A stretch of 43,786 nucleotides of DNA, taken from positions 1-43,786 of the forward strand of contig WSUB01000256.1 in assembly GCA_019633425.1 (NCBI GenBank). Reading direction: 5' to 3'. The position numbers were made by a program, and so were the translations under genes. Within the stretch, counting starts at the first letter, position 1. Each line of letters begins with the position of its first letter. The DNA comes from Tulasnella sp. 424. Lineage: Eukaryota > Basidiomycota > Agaricomycetes > Cantharellales > Tulasnellaceae. The notes beneath the pieces were generated by a model, which saw only the letters and a list, made by a program, of their open reading frames with translations, was not told the origin of the DNA and did not search any database. Positions 22,121 to 32,016 of the stretch are shown here, piece by piece.

Positions 22121-22590
22121 CACCAAGGACCCTGAATTCAAACCCCGCCCCCATACATTCTGGCGCTGGACTTAGAAAAATCACGTCGTCCTTCTCATAG
22201 GCATCAGCTCACGGGGCGATCAGTTCCCGCAAACCATCGAAAATCGGAGCTCATAGTATATATACTGCACATGTAAATAATGAAATGTACAGTATGTTGC
22301 ATTACGTTGGTGAAAGGGAGCATGTGGCACTTGAAATGGATGTAGAGGAGGCCCGCCGAGAGGATGACGGGGACGAGAACGACGAGGTTTTAGATGGTTG
22401 ACGGAATTACCGTACACACGATGGATGTACTTTTCGTGAGTTCGGCAAGTTCAGTTGCTATAAGAGAGCACAACGGACGAAAGAGAGAGTGGGGGACCTA
22501 TCGCCGGGACGAGCAGCTGTCGGAGGTGCTTTTTTTTTCCTAAGTCCAGCACGAAAATGTGAGGGGGCGGGGTTTGAATTCAGGGTCCTA
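22121..22590. mobile_element. MITE-like element with imperfect terminal inverted repeats
   Basis: The left arm starts AGGACCCTGAATTCAAACCC and continues through CCGCCCCC to GCTGGACTTAG (22121-22170). The right arm (about 22538-22590) is its reverse complement with a few mismatches. The interior of about 370 bases has no coding frame. Weaker inverted similarity continues outward on both sides. I see no clear target duplication, so the exact ends are uncertain. It sits in the B-type upstream region and is absent from the matching region of the other units. Confidence 0.6.
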
Positions 22591-22965
22591 ACTGAGACCA
22601 TACGGTGTGTCCCAAGTCGTTCGTAGAGCGAAACGACGTGTCGGGCGGAGCTCGGAGATAAGATTGGTAAGCGAGTCTAAACGCTGTAGGCCGATCTGGA
22701 TAGAGTTGCTTACAATTGGGTGGTTCGGCAACTTGACTTGTCTTATCTTGTAACTGTTTGTTTGTGCGATGTTGCTGACTCGCGCGTGGCCGAAGCTTAT
22801 TGTCCATGAAGTGTCAACCGGACCTCGTGACCCGTCATCCCGATGACGAAGACAGAGATGACGTCTTTTTATACCCCCTTTCCCCCTCCACTCGTGTCCG
22901 CTCTCCAGCGAGCTCCTCCCTGACCGTAGTCTCACTCGAACAACACCACCGCCAATAATCGTCTG
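22591..22965 (+). promoter_or_regulatory. Family B promoter in front of exon-1 fragment and A5
   Basis: TTTTTATACC lies at about 22866-22875, with TGACGTC just upstream. A perfect CGTCATC-CC-GATGACG inverted repeat is at 22833-22848. The promoter is at least as well preserved as those of the full B genes, but it now faces only a fragment and the family A copy A5. Confidence 0.6.
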
Positions 22966-23061
22966 ATGCAAGGAAACGATACCCACGAGGCCAACCCTCA
23001 GGCGTCCGGTTCCGGTCAAGACCCCCATCCTGAGTTCCAACTTAGCGCCAAACTAGTGCGT
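22966..23061 (+). pseudogene. Kinase-TPR exon 1 fragment joined to A5
   Basis: The 90-base exon 1 (22966-23055) starts MQGNDTHEANPQASGSGQD and ends in KL, as in all B copies. The first six bases of intron 1 (GTGCGT) follow, and then the sequence switches to the family A upstream block GACCAACCTCTCTCT. The rest of this B gene is missing. Confidence 0.8.
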
Positions 23062-26000
23062 GACCAACCTCTCTCTGTAGGCAACACTGCCGACGTTGCT
23101 GACCAGCTTTTCAGCGTTCGCACCACGTAAAGAATTCTTGAAGACTCAGAAAACTCCACATCAATTCGCGCTCTTGACCTTCAACGGCGCCGAAATCCTT
23201 CGTTTATCAAACTTCCCTCCAAATGTAATCGCAACGCTTCGAACCTTGTTCTAACAGCATCTCGTGTACAAGGCGTACCCAGAGGGCTTGCAGATGGGTG
23301 TGAGCGAATTCATTATGGCGGATCGGTTGTGGAACAGCAAGAGCATCAAGTACGGAATCCTGTACACCCACCAACTTTCTGACCGAACCATTTACTGACT
23401 CTGCTTCCTTCTAGGACTGAGCGCTTTTCACGCTCATCTTTAGCGCCATTCTCTCACATCGCTTCAAATTTGTGACTACGCTGGCACATGGTCGACTTGC
23501 ACAGGACACCCGATCGCTCGTGTTCTCTAATGTCATGCCCGCCTTATTAGACGTGCCATCAAGCTCTCGAGTCGGCTCCCCTGCCGTCCCAGTATCACCA
23601 TTGCCAATGTCGAGTCCGTCTCTCCAGCAAGAAGGGTCTCGGCCCGAACAGCAGACGTGCTTCGCGCTCAGCCTTACCCGGAAGAGCCTCCGAGTCATCT
23701 GCGCCCCAAAGAGCTGTACGCCTGCTATCCTAGCCAGTGTGCGGTCAGCGTGGCCTAGAGGTGTGGTTTCCGAGGGACGTCCAGAGGAGGATGTTTACGA
23801 GTTTCAGTTGAAAGGATACTCCCGTACGTCAAACATAAGAGACTCTCCGCGTCTTCTTCCAACTTAAACTCCTTTATATCCCCTAGTGTTATCGACTTCG
23901 ACGTTCGATCGCGATGCACTCGTTCACATTTTCGGACTTTTCCGCGCACTCGACACGCACGCGCTCCAACTAATCACCAACCTCAACCTAACTCAAGGTA
24001 TCGTGAAATCACGTACCAAGGATCTATGGATCTTCGACTGCCCTGCGGACCCTTCATCTCCACCTCATTCGCAACACGCACCTTCCATCGAGGGCGGACG
24101 TTCGCCTCATTCCTCGCTTCTGGGGATGCCTGGCTTGAAAGGGAAAGAACCGGAACGCGTTGTGAGCGTGGCGACTGCCACAACGGCTGGCATGGCTGGA
24201 TTGGGAGCGGCTGCGAGTAATGGGTTTTACGCCACGCCTGAGGGACAGGCGCACATCCGTGCTGCTACGGCGCCGTCGCCCTTATCAAAAGAAAGGCGCA
24301 TTTCGACGGACAGTGAGACCGAGGCTGTTCTTGCCGCCTATACGAGAGCTTCTTCGTCCCCGCTTCCCGGCACGCTGAACCGCAGGCCCTCGCTTCTCAA
24401 GAAGCACCCCCCTGCTGCATTCGTCACTGGAGAGAAGCCGAAGCGGAAGGACTCGACGGGCTCGATGGGTCGGTTCGCGACAGGTCCCGACCCATCGTGG
24501 AACCCCAGGCAGTCGTCCGTCCGCCTGAAGATCCCAACCCGATTCCTCCTCCACCACCTTTCACCCCAGGATATTCGTATCAATCTCAGGCGCCAACGAC
24601 TTTCAGTCCAGTCGGTGGGCCATTGTCCGAAAGGGAGTACGCGTATGGATATAGCGGGGTATACGACGCGCAAACGCCCAAAGGAGGAGATCCAGATTCG
24701 GAGTACATGTACAAGCAATACGTACCCCACCCCCCCTCTCACCTCCAGCTGGAGCTGTTCCAGGTGCTGTTATTTACAGCACGAATCCTACTGGAAAACG
24801 TCCCCCAGAGTCGCCGAGCCCGCAGAGCCCTGGGACTGAAGAAGGGTTGTTATCTGCCGATGCCTTCAGGGAGACGTCGTACAGTGGAACGTCGGGGGAT
24901 CCTCCTCCGACCTGGACGGGAACGTAGAGCGATTCCGCTTCCTGAGGAGAGACCGGGTGCGCCAAGGATGGAGACCGCCACTTCCGCTGGGACGGTCTTA
25001 CCTCCTGGTGGGTATCCCAAGACTCCGATGGAAAGCGGCACTTCGGTGAGGATCGTACCCGTAGACAAGGTCGCATCTCCAGCTTCCCCAGCTTCGACCA
25101 CCGCTCGACCAAGACAAGCGAGTCAAGGAACCGTCGGTGCGAAGAAGTCTACTCCAGTCCGGACTCCGTCGAGGAAGTCAGCTCAGGACCCGGCGTCGGA
25201 CGGTAAAGGATGGGTCCTGGGCGAGTACGCGTATGGATATAGCGGGGTATACGACGCGCAAACGCCCAAAGGAGGACATCCAGATTCGGAGTACATGTAC
25301 AAGCAATACGTACTCCCACCTCCACCTCCACCTGGAGCTGCTCCGGGCGCTGTGATCTATAGCACGAATCCGACTGGGAAACGGCCCCCAGAGTCGCCGA
25401 GCCCGCAAAGCCCTGGGACGGAAGAAGGGTTGTTATCTGCCGATGCGTTCAGGGAGACTTCGTACAGTGGAACGTCGGGGGATCCTCCTCCAACGTGGAC
25501 GGGAACGTACAGCGGTCCAGCTAGTCCGACGGATTCTCAGAACACCCACACGCGGCACGACCATCCCCCTCAGGAACGCCAACAAGTCACGCCGAGGACG
25601 GCGCACGTTCCGTTACCGCAACAACCGGAGATGAGCGTGCAGTATACTGGAATGGAAGGGAGACCGAAGAGCGAGAAGGCGTTTATGGGGATCATCCCTC
25701 CTCCCCCACCCTCGACGTACCCGCTTCCGTCGGCTGTACCCGTACCGATTCCGCTTCCTGAAAGAGAGACCCGGTGCGCCGAGGATGGAGACTGCCACTT
25801 CGGCTGGGACGGTCTTGCCTCCTGGGGGGTATCCCAAGACCCCGATGGAGAGTGGCACTTCGGTGAGGATCGTACCCGTGGACAAGGTCGCGTCTCCTGC
25901 ATCCCCAGCTTCGACCACCGCTCGACCAAGGCAAGCGAGTCAGGGAACCGTCGGCGCGAAAAAGTCTACGCCAGTCCGGACTTTGTCGAGGAAATCCGCT

Positions 26001-26555
26001 CAGGACCCTGCGTCGGACGGTAAAGGATGGGTCTTGGTCAACGTCGAGCCGAGTCGGAAGACGAGCATCGATGCGGCTGTAGCTGCGATGGACGCCGCCG
26101 CTGCTGCCAACGCGGAGTCGTTCTCTCGCCGCGGGCACATTCGAGACAACACGATCGATACGCTCGACTCGCCTGTGGATCAGCACGCTGGGACGGAGGA
26201 ATCCGCGGCGATATCGTCTTTGAGGAGGGGTAAAGGGAGTTTGAAGAAGAAGCAGCGGTCCGGGTCGAGCGACGATAGTCAGAAGAAGAAGCGGTTCTTC
26301 GGTCTGTTTTCGAGGAGTGGGTCGTCCAAGTCGAAAGGCGGGCATAAGAAGGTGGCTTCGGAGCCGTTTGGGCGGTTCACGGAGGAGCCGATTGGAGAGA
26401 GGGGAGAGTACGAAGCTTCGTCGCCGGTTTCGGATGATCGGCTGGATGAGAGGGACGATAGTGTGCGTGCGGTTGGTGGTGTCAAGGAGTCGACTTGGCG
26501 GCGTGTAAGGGATCCAAAGACTCCCACTCCCGTGTCCAAGTTGACGATTGGATGA
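23062..26555 (+). pseudogene. Family A copy 5 (A5), decayed with internal duplication
   Basis: The N-terminal domain is recognisable: FALLTFNGAEILRL, VSEFIMADRLW, LRVICAPKSCTPAIL, then after an intron ending CCCTAG (23885) STSTFDRDALVHIF and KDLWIFDCPADPS. Lesions against A2 are a CAA-to-TAA stop at 23252-23254, one base lost near 23424, and one G lost in the run at 24466-24468. The linker region is duplicated. YAYGYSGVYDAQ occurs near 24641 and again near 25229, 588 bases apart, and the first copy carries its own internal deletion at about 24927. A further frameshift lies near 25765. The tail (25785-26555) is intact to KLTIG. Its upstream region has been replaced by a family B promoter. Confidence 0.75.
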
Positions 26556-27184
26556 AGAATGTGGCCGTTACTCGTGTTTTCTGGCATCTCTTCCAGTCTT
26601 AAAGATCTGCAATTTATGTTTACCATCGTGGACACTTCGGAATCCCCCATCTCTCGAATGGGTGTCTTTTTTTTTCACTATTTCCTCCTTCACTCTCCTC
26701 TGGACTTCCTCTTTACTTCCATTGTCATCCACCTTCCATCCCTTGGTTCATTATCTCTATGTTCACCAGCTTCCTCATACGTATCCCTTGCATCGAGCGG
26801 ATTTCCTTTTTTCTGGATCTCTTTTCTCTCTCACACATTTCTTCTCCCTAACAGCTTTTTTTTGTACTTTATGATGTTGGGTTTTGGATTTCTCTTTTTC
26901 TTCTTTTTTTTCCTCCCCATATACGAATTTAATTTGGAATTATTTCAATTTCGCTTTGGACGGTATAGGTGAATCGGGGAGCTTATATGAATATTATAGT
27001 AATTGAGATAGTTACAAGTTCTGGAAACGAAATCGTGTCGGCCAAATCTCGGCCTAAGTACGAAAGACAAGGGAAAGTTTGCAAATGACAAACTCAAGTG
27101 CAGTACCGAGCAGCCAATGAGACGAATGTCAACACAGTTCAGAAAACCTGATCAGGTGTCGGGCAATGTCCGGCGCCGCCGTTG
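26556..27184. other. Intergenic: T-rich 3' flank of A5
   Basis: This is similar to 9310-9940 after A2, including T runs and GGTATAGxTGAATC. No gene is seen. It is interrupted at 27192 by the hAT element. Confidence 0.6.
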
Positions 27185-27192
27185 CGGCCTCC
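27185..27192 (+). repeat. Left target site duplication of hAT element
   Basis: CGGCCTCC matches AGGCCTCC at 31569-31576 in seven of eight positions. The unfilled paralogous site near 9945 reads TGGCCTCG. Confidence 0.7.
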
Positions 27193-27359
27193 TAGGGCTC
27201 CTATCGGATCGCATGATCTGTAGAATCCGTCGGATTCCGGATTCGGATTTCGGATGCGGTTCCATGTATGATGAGGTCTTAATCCAGCGGACTGAATCCG
27301 TCGGATGGTCGGATGGGTCGGATGGCTGGGGTGCCTAATTTCGGGGTACAATAACGCCG

Positions 27360-28200
27360 AATAAATGCCCGTTGATCGAGTCTTGCGTATTTACACAAAT
27401 ATAATCTCCACCTTGGAAATTTTAAGAGCACAAATAGGCTTTTAGGGGTGAAGCAATCCCTTTCTTCGTTCCTTCTTTCCCTGCCCTCATGGCCTGCGTG
27501 TTAGCCATATGTAGTTCTCCCACACCTACCCCGTCTGTACAGGATTACCTGGTTCCTTGGAAGTCATTTCGAAATTCCCGCATATCTCGTCATCCACCAA
27601 TTGTGTCGCCACAGATCCAGCACCATAGTGTAGAGTAGCCCTTTCTCTGTCAGTATCATAAAGTATTATCTTTGGTTCTTCTGTAGTTCTAGCACCGTGG
27701 TGCAACTTCAAAGATGGGCTGTTTTATGGTAAACATGGCTCCTTGAAAGACTTCACCGCATACCCTTCCTGCATTTGATTGCGCGGATAGATGGCATAGA
27801 GTTAGATTATACATTGTTATTATCTATCTGGATATAAAATTCTGGTGCTTTGGACTGCTGGGTGACCTGCTCCGATTGTTGCGAGGGGTCAGTTAGGCTG
27901 GGAAATGTGACAACCTCCGGTTGCACATTGAGTGGAGGATATCTTGCCAAAAAAATTGAGCTGTAAAATCCTTGCATGGATGTGAGAGTACTGAGTGGGG
28001 TTTTCTTGGATGTAGAATAGTATATGGGTACGGCCACGCCTTCGCGCGGGGATCCCAGAACCAGTCCTTTATACCCCGAAGAAGTCGGTACTTTCGCCGT
28101 CGAAAATCCTTTCGAAAATGCTGCAGATTTCTGTAATTTTCGATGTAATTTTGGCCACAAAGCCGATGGAGACCTTTCCATGTGAATGTGCCGTTTTTTT
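27360..28200. other. hAT interior, left part, no firm gene
   Basis: Two reverse-strand open frames (28246-27893 and 28181-27807) overlap. Neither shows a motif I recognise. They could be the remains of a second element-encoded protein, or chance. Confidence 0.3.
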
Positions 28201-28220
28201 TTTTTTTCCCGAGTTCGTCG

Positions 28221-28350
28221 GTTTTCGGAGAAGAGCGACCCTTCAATCGTTTTACCTTGGGAAGCGAACGGAGTCGCTCGAGAGTTTCTGGCGTCCCGAG
28301 TGAGGCGAGTGGGACATTCCCGAACGTTTACCTTAGTGAGAACAGCTTGT
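28221..28350 (+). pseudogene. Fragment of a related kinase, exon 4, inside hAT
   Basis: Translation gives SIVLPWEANGVAREFLASR, then after a frame change EWDIPER. It ends at TTAGTGAGAAC. This parallels LVFPWEENGNLRDFLASG and EWEIPER in exon 4 of the array kinases, which end at the same splice donor position (SL|GT). The sequence is too diverged to come from the present array copies, so it derives from another kinase of the same broad type. A run of T precedes it (about 28195-28208). Confidence 0.65.
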
Positions 28351-28486
28351 TATTATAGCTATTTGCAAAAATGATGAGACTCGCGTAATTCCAGATCTAA
28401 GGAATATAAAGAATAAGAAAAGGATAAAGTTGCCGAGGGTGATGTGTCCCAGTGGGCTAAATAGCACCAAACTCCAGTTCTAGATA

Positions 28487-30497
28487 ATGAACAGCCGGGT
28501 GTCACAGATATGCTCTCTTCCGTAAGTGCAATAGACTTGCAAGTACGCTTTCTAACTCTGATGTCGCACCCTGATCAAATTAGTCATTCAACCTGGACAC
28601 TCTTCACGAGAAGATCGTCAAGTGGATCACTATTGCCAATCAGCCATTCACAGAAATCGAATCTGAAGAACTCCTTGGTATATTTGGCTACCTCCGCCCC
28701 GCAGTTGAAAGATGGATCGTCAAAGCGGACGCTCTAAAGAACCGCATTGTAGCAGCTTCAGAGGTCCAACGCCAGCGTTTGAAGGACTATCTCCAGGTTT
28801 GTACTCTCTTTACCCTGTTCATTAACTAGTGTCTCATGTCCATTGCGGTTCCAAAGCATACCCAGTCTCATGCCCATTGCGTTGGATGCTTGGATATCCA
28901 GCAATCGAATCGCCTTCCTTGCGATTGTAGGAACCTTTATTACGAAGGAGTGGTGGACAGAGGAGGTCCTCCTTGACTTTGTTGAGATGCATGGGGCACA
29001 TGATGGAAGGTATATGGCAAATTGTCTCGATAAGACGGTGGCGGAGCTGGAGCTACTTCCCAAGGTAAATACATATAATGAAAATCGTTCCTGACCCCTG
29101 ATTGACGTTGAAATTTCTGGCTTAGATGATCGCGCTTGCGGCCGATAATGCAAGTAATAATGGCACACTTGTCACCGAGTTTACCAAGCTAGTTCCCAAT
29201 TTGGTCAAATCAAGCGAGACGGAAGTTCGGTGGGATGGTTCCAAGGCTCAGATCCGCTGCCTTCTACACGTCGTTCACCTTGCAGTAATGGCACTACTCT
29301 TTGGTATCAAGGTAGTTCCGGTGGAAACCAGTGACTTTGACTTCTCCTCGGAACCCATGTCCGCCGAAGATGCCGAAATCCTTGTATTAGAGAACAACCT
29401 GGAAGCGTTCTTGAATGGGAGAGACGCGGATGTAGACCCACTTGTTGATCCCGGCTCAGCCGTTGCAAAGGTCGGCATTTATCGCGTTTTTATTCTAGCA
29501 TATGCTGACGATTTGGTCTAGTTGCGGAAAATATGTAGAATCGTACGATCATCCCCTCAGCGAATGGAGACCTTCAAGAAGACCGTCATGGACATTGAGA
29601 ATCACCTCGTCACTGAAGCGAAGGGGCACGGCAAAGATTACACTCCAAAGAAGCCACTGAATCTTCTTCTTTGATGTCCGCACACGATGGAATAGTGTTC
29701 TATTCATGTTGGAGCGTGCCCTCCTGTTTCGACAGGTGAGTTCCGCGTCTTTCCGCTGCTGAATTCTATCAGGAAATTCGATTATTAACGCATTGCACTA
29801 CATGGTTAGGCTATCGATGTGTGTCCACCCGATAGCGAAGTTGTATGGTCCATATCGCTTGTCAGAAGCCCAATGGGCGCTGGTCGAAACGGTCTCGTCT
29901 TGGCTAAAGGTAAGCCCTTTCCCCTCCACGATTGGCACTCTCTAATAGTATATTAGTTCTTCCGAAGGGCATCGACGCTCATGTCCGGCGATCAATACGT
30001 TACCCTCAGCAGCAGCAGCCTTGCCGTTTATGTAAACATTGATGGGGTATGTCTCAAAGCTTTTGGACGGACCCGAAGCACGATCTTCCCCCCCCACTGA
30101 AGAATAGCCTGACTGCGTGCCATGAGAAATTGGAAAAGTTCTTTGATAAAGCAACTTTTGATACAGAGCATTACTGCTTTGCTATGGGTGAGTGGTTTCT
30201 TCTCTCGTGGTCTCGGGGATCCGCTGATCCAAGTTTTGAAGTCCTTGACCCTCGGTATAAGGATAGAATCTTCAAAAGCGATCCGGATCTTTTCTCCAAA
30301 GCATGGGTCAACGGCTGCCACGATTCATTTATCGAGATCATGGATCGACACTACCCTGCGGAGGACGGTGAGATTTTGGGCGTGGATTCCCCCAACGCGT
30401 CCGTCCGACGGAAGAGTTTGATGCTGCTTTGCTAGCACTCCTTCCTGCACCGAAGGAGCCCCGCATTCCTCATCGACTGGAGCTCGAGGCGCGGTAG
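28487..30497 (+). pseudogene. hAT transposase, multi-exon, frameshifted
   Basis: Recognisable hAT pieces in order are QPGVTDMLSSVSAID, an intron to 28581, then FNLDTLHEKIVKWITIANQP and LLGIFGYLRPAVERW (to 28797). The catalytic-core-like piece is SLMPIALDAWISSNRIAFLA with WWTEEVLLDF (28860-28985). After an intron (29065-29125) comes ALAADNASNNGTLVTEF with IRCLLHVVHLAV. RIVRSSPQRMETFKK follows, then DVRTRWNSVLFMLERALLF, LSEAQWALVETVSSWLK, STLMSGDQYVTL, PPPLKNSLTACHEKLEKFFD and LDPRYKDRIF. Frame changes lie near 28840, 29665-29673 and 29850, and the C-terminal hAT dimerisation domain is not found. It is therefore non-functional as it stands. Confidence 0.82.
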
Positions 30498-30510
30498 CGA
30501 TATCTGTGTT

Positions 30511-30530
30511 CGATATCGATTTCGATATCG
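30511..30530. repeat. GATATC-based palindromic repeat
   Basis: CGATATCGATTTCGATATCG is a near-perfect palindrome made of CGATATCG units. Related units occur at about 30487-30510, 30573-30586 and 31200-31210, all inside the hAT element. Confidence 0.55.
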
Positions 30531-31035
30531 TACGTAAGCAGATCCTACGGACCTGGCGGGCTTAAGGGCCGCTCTCGATATCGAATACCGCCTTCTGGCC
30601 ACTTTAGTTAATTTACATTACGATAGACACAATTTAAGGAATTATTTTCGTACTCTTAGATAGTCAAATATTAATCATCCAATGGCTAAGATGGCCCGTT
30701 GAATGAAATTTGGGAGGGAGCGCCGCAGGCCCGCCAAAAAAAAAGCAATAGAGTCACTGGACCTGTACTATATATTTTAGAAGTTATAATATGCATTTGA
30801 GCGCTTGGGGGTAGTGCCATACATAGAAAAGGGAGGCCGGCCCAATGGAAAATGGGGGTGCATTCCATGGGACAATGCCCGGCCGGCACGGGTCGGTCGG
30901 GAGCGGAAAAAGCAAAAGTAAATAACAAAACTCGATTACAAAAGATATTTCGGTCTTCTAGGAGCACGAGCTCTGGTACTGTATCTTCAGGCGATTCGGG
31001 TTGGTGGGTTATCGGACCGGGAAAGGGATCTTCAA

Positions 31036-31054
31036 GGGGCGCGCGAAGCGCCCC
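31036..31054. other. Perfect GC-rich hairpin inside hAT
   Basis: GGGGCGC-GCGAA-GCGCCCC has a 7-bp stem and 5-base loop. There is no T run after it to suggest a terminator. Its role is unknown; it may mark the end of a small nested element. Confidence 0.4.
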
Positions 31055-31568
31055 TACTTTCGAAAATTAGCCATTGCGGTAACGAGGCGAGCAGCCCCTG
31101 GTAGCTAAGCATCATAGCAGTATTAATCTTAAGATTTTCCTTCCCTTTTTCGATATCTCTCACACCTCCCCCCTTTTCCCAATTTATCGACCACATATAT
31201 CGATATCGAGCCGAGCTCGAGAGATTCCTCAAGACTCCGCTCACTGCTGCTGACCCCATCACGCCCGGTTCCTTGGGAATAGAGCTAGGGTCTTCTATTG
31301 TCGCTTGAGAACCCATTACATGAAGAGTTCTTGTTAGTAAGTATTCTCTGCATATCTAGGTGAGCGTTATTGTGAGGTTTGTTTCTTACAGGCGGGGACA
31401 CTTGTCCCGACCAGCGGAGACCCTCGGGACCGGGGGACATGGGACATCCTGTTTTAACGAAATAGTACAGTATCGGATATCCGACCCTTCGGATCCGGAT
31501 CGCCAACGACACCTCCAAACCGACGGATTTCCATCCGATCCGGTCCGATCCGATCCGATAGGAGCCTA

Positions 31569-31576
31569 AGGCCTCC
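31569..31576 (+). repeat. Right target site duplication of hAT element
   Basis: AGGCCTCC follows the terminal TAGGCTCC-type repeat (reverse complement). The array flank then resumes with GATGGTTCCCGGCTGAAGCC, which matches CATGGTTCCAGGCCGAAGC near 9955. Confidence 0.7.
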
Positions 31577-32016
31577 GATGGTTCCCGGCTGAAGCCCAAC
31601 TCAAGGACAATCCTTCTTCTCAAGAGACCAGAGCAGAGCGGACTAAGATGCAACCTCAATCCAGTCTTAAGCCGATCTGGATAGAGTTCAGCTCGTCTTA
31701 TCTTGCAACGGCTTGAGTTGTTCGTGCGATATGCGATCTGTTGATTGAACTTGATTCGCGCGACAGAACCTCGACCTCGTTATTTGAAATCGCTGAGAAT
31801 ATTCCATCACAAAGTCTAGAAACCTTCTATAGAAGGCCCACTACCCTTATGACCCTTCATCCCGATGAGGACGAGAGAGGGGACGTCTTTTTATACCCCC
31901 TCGCCAGCGGCCACCTTATCCCTTTCGAATTCTCGATTCGTGTCTCCCCGTTCCGGGTAGCCCCTTCCTGACCGTAATCTCATACACTCAGTCAACGCTA
32001 CCCCACCCATAGTTTG
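31577..32016 (+). promoter_or_regulatory. Upstream region and promoter of kinase-TPR gene B4
   Basis: TTTTTATACC lies at about 31887-31896, about 120 bases before the ATG, with GGACGTC just before it. TTCATC-CC-GATGAG at about 31856-31869 is the family inverted repeat with one mismatched pair. The flank is homologous to 10020-10410 upstream of B2. Confidence 0.6.

Larger units (their letters stand above)
27193..31568 (+). mobile_element. hAT-superfamily DNA transposon, 4376 bp, degenerate
   Basis: The left end starts TAGGGCTCCTATCGGATCG. The reverse complement of the right end reads TAGGCTCCTATCGGATCG, the same apart from one base. Eight-base near-identical duplications flank the element, as expected for hAT. 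Both subterminal zones are dense in CGGAT/ATCCG motifs (27205-27330 and 31475-31560). Inside are a decayed hAT transposase (28487-30497), a kinase exon fragment (28221-28350) and GATATC-rich palindromic stretches (about 30500-30580 and 31195-31210). It is visibly more AT-rich than the array. The comparison with 9885-9990 shows the sequence before insertion. Confidence 0.82.

Noticed and set aside
22570..22590. tRNA B-box-like GGTTTGAATTC suggesting a SINE or tRNA
   Set aside because: No A box or cloverleaf is found, and the sequence is part of inverted termini, so a MITE-like element explains it better.
24497..26023. A 508-codon open frame in A5
   Set aside because: It reads the wrong frame in at least two stretches when compared with A2, includes the internal duplication, and its upstream part is broken by other lesions.
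27807..28246. Reverse-strand open frames in the left part of the hAT element as a second gene
   Set aside because: Two overlapping frames compete, no motif is recognised and no splice logic links them; left as unassigned.
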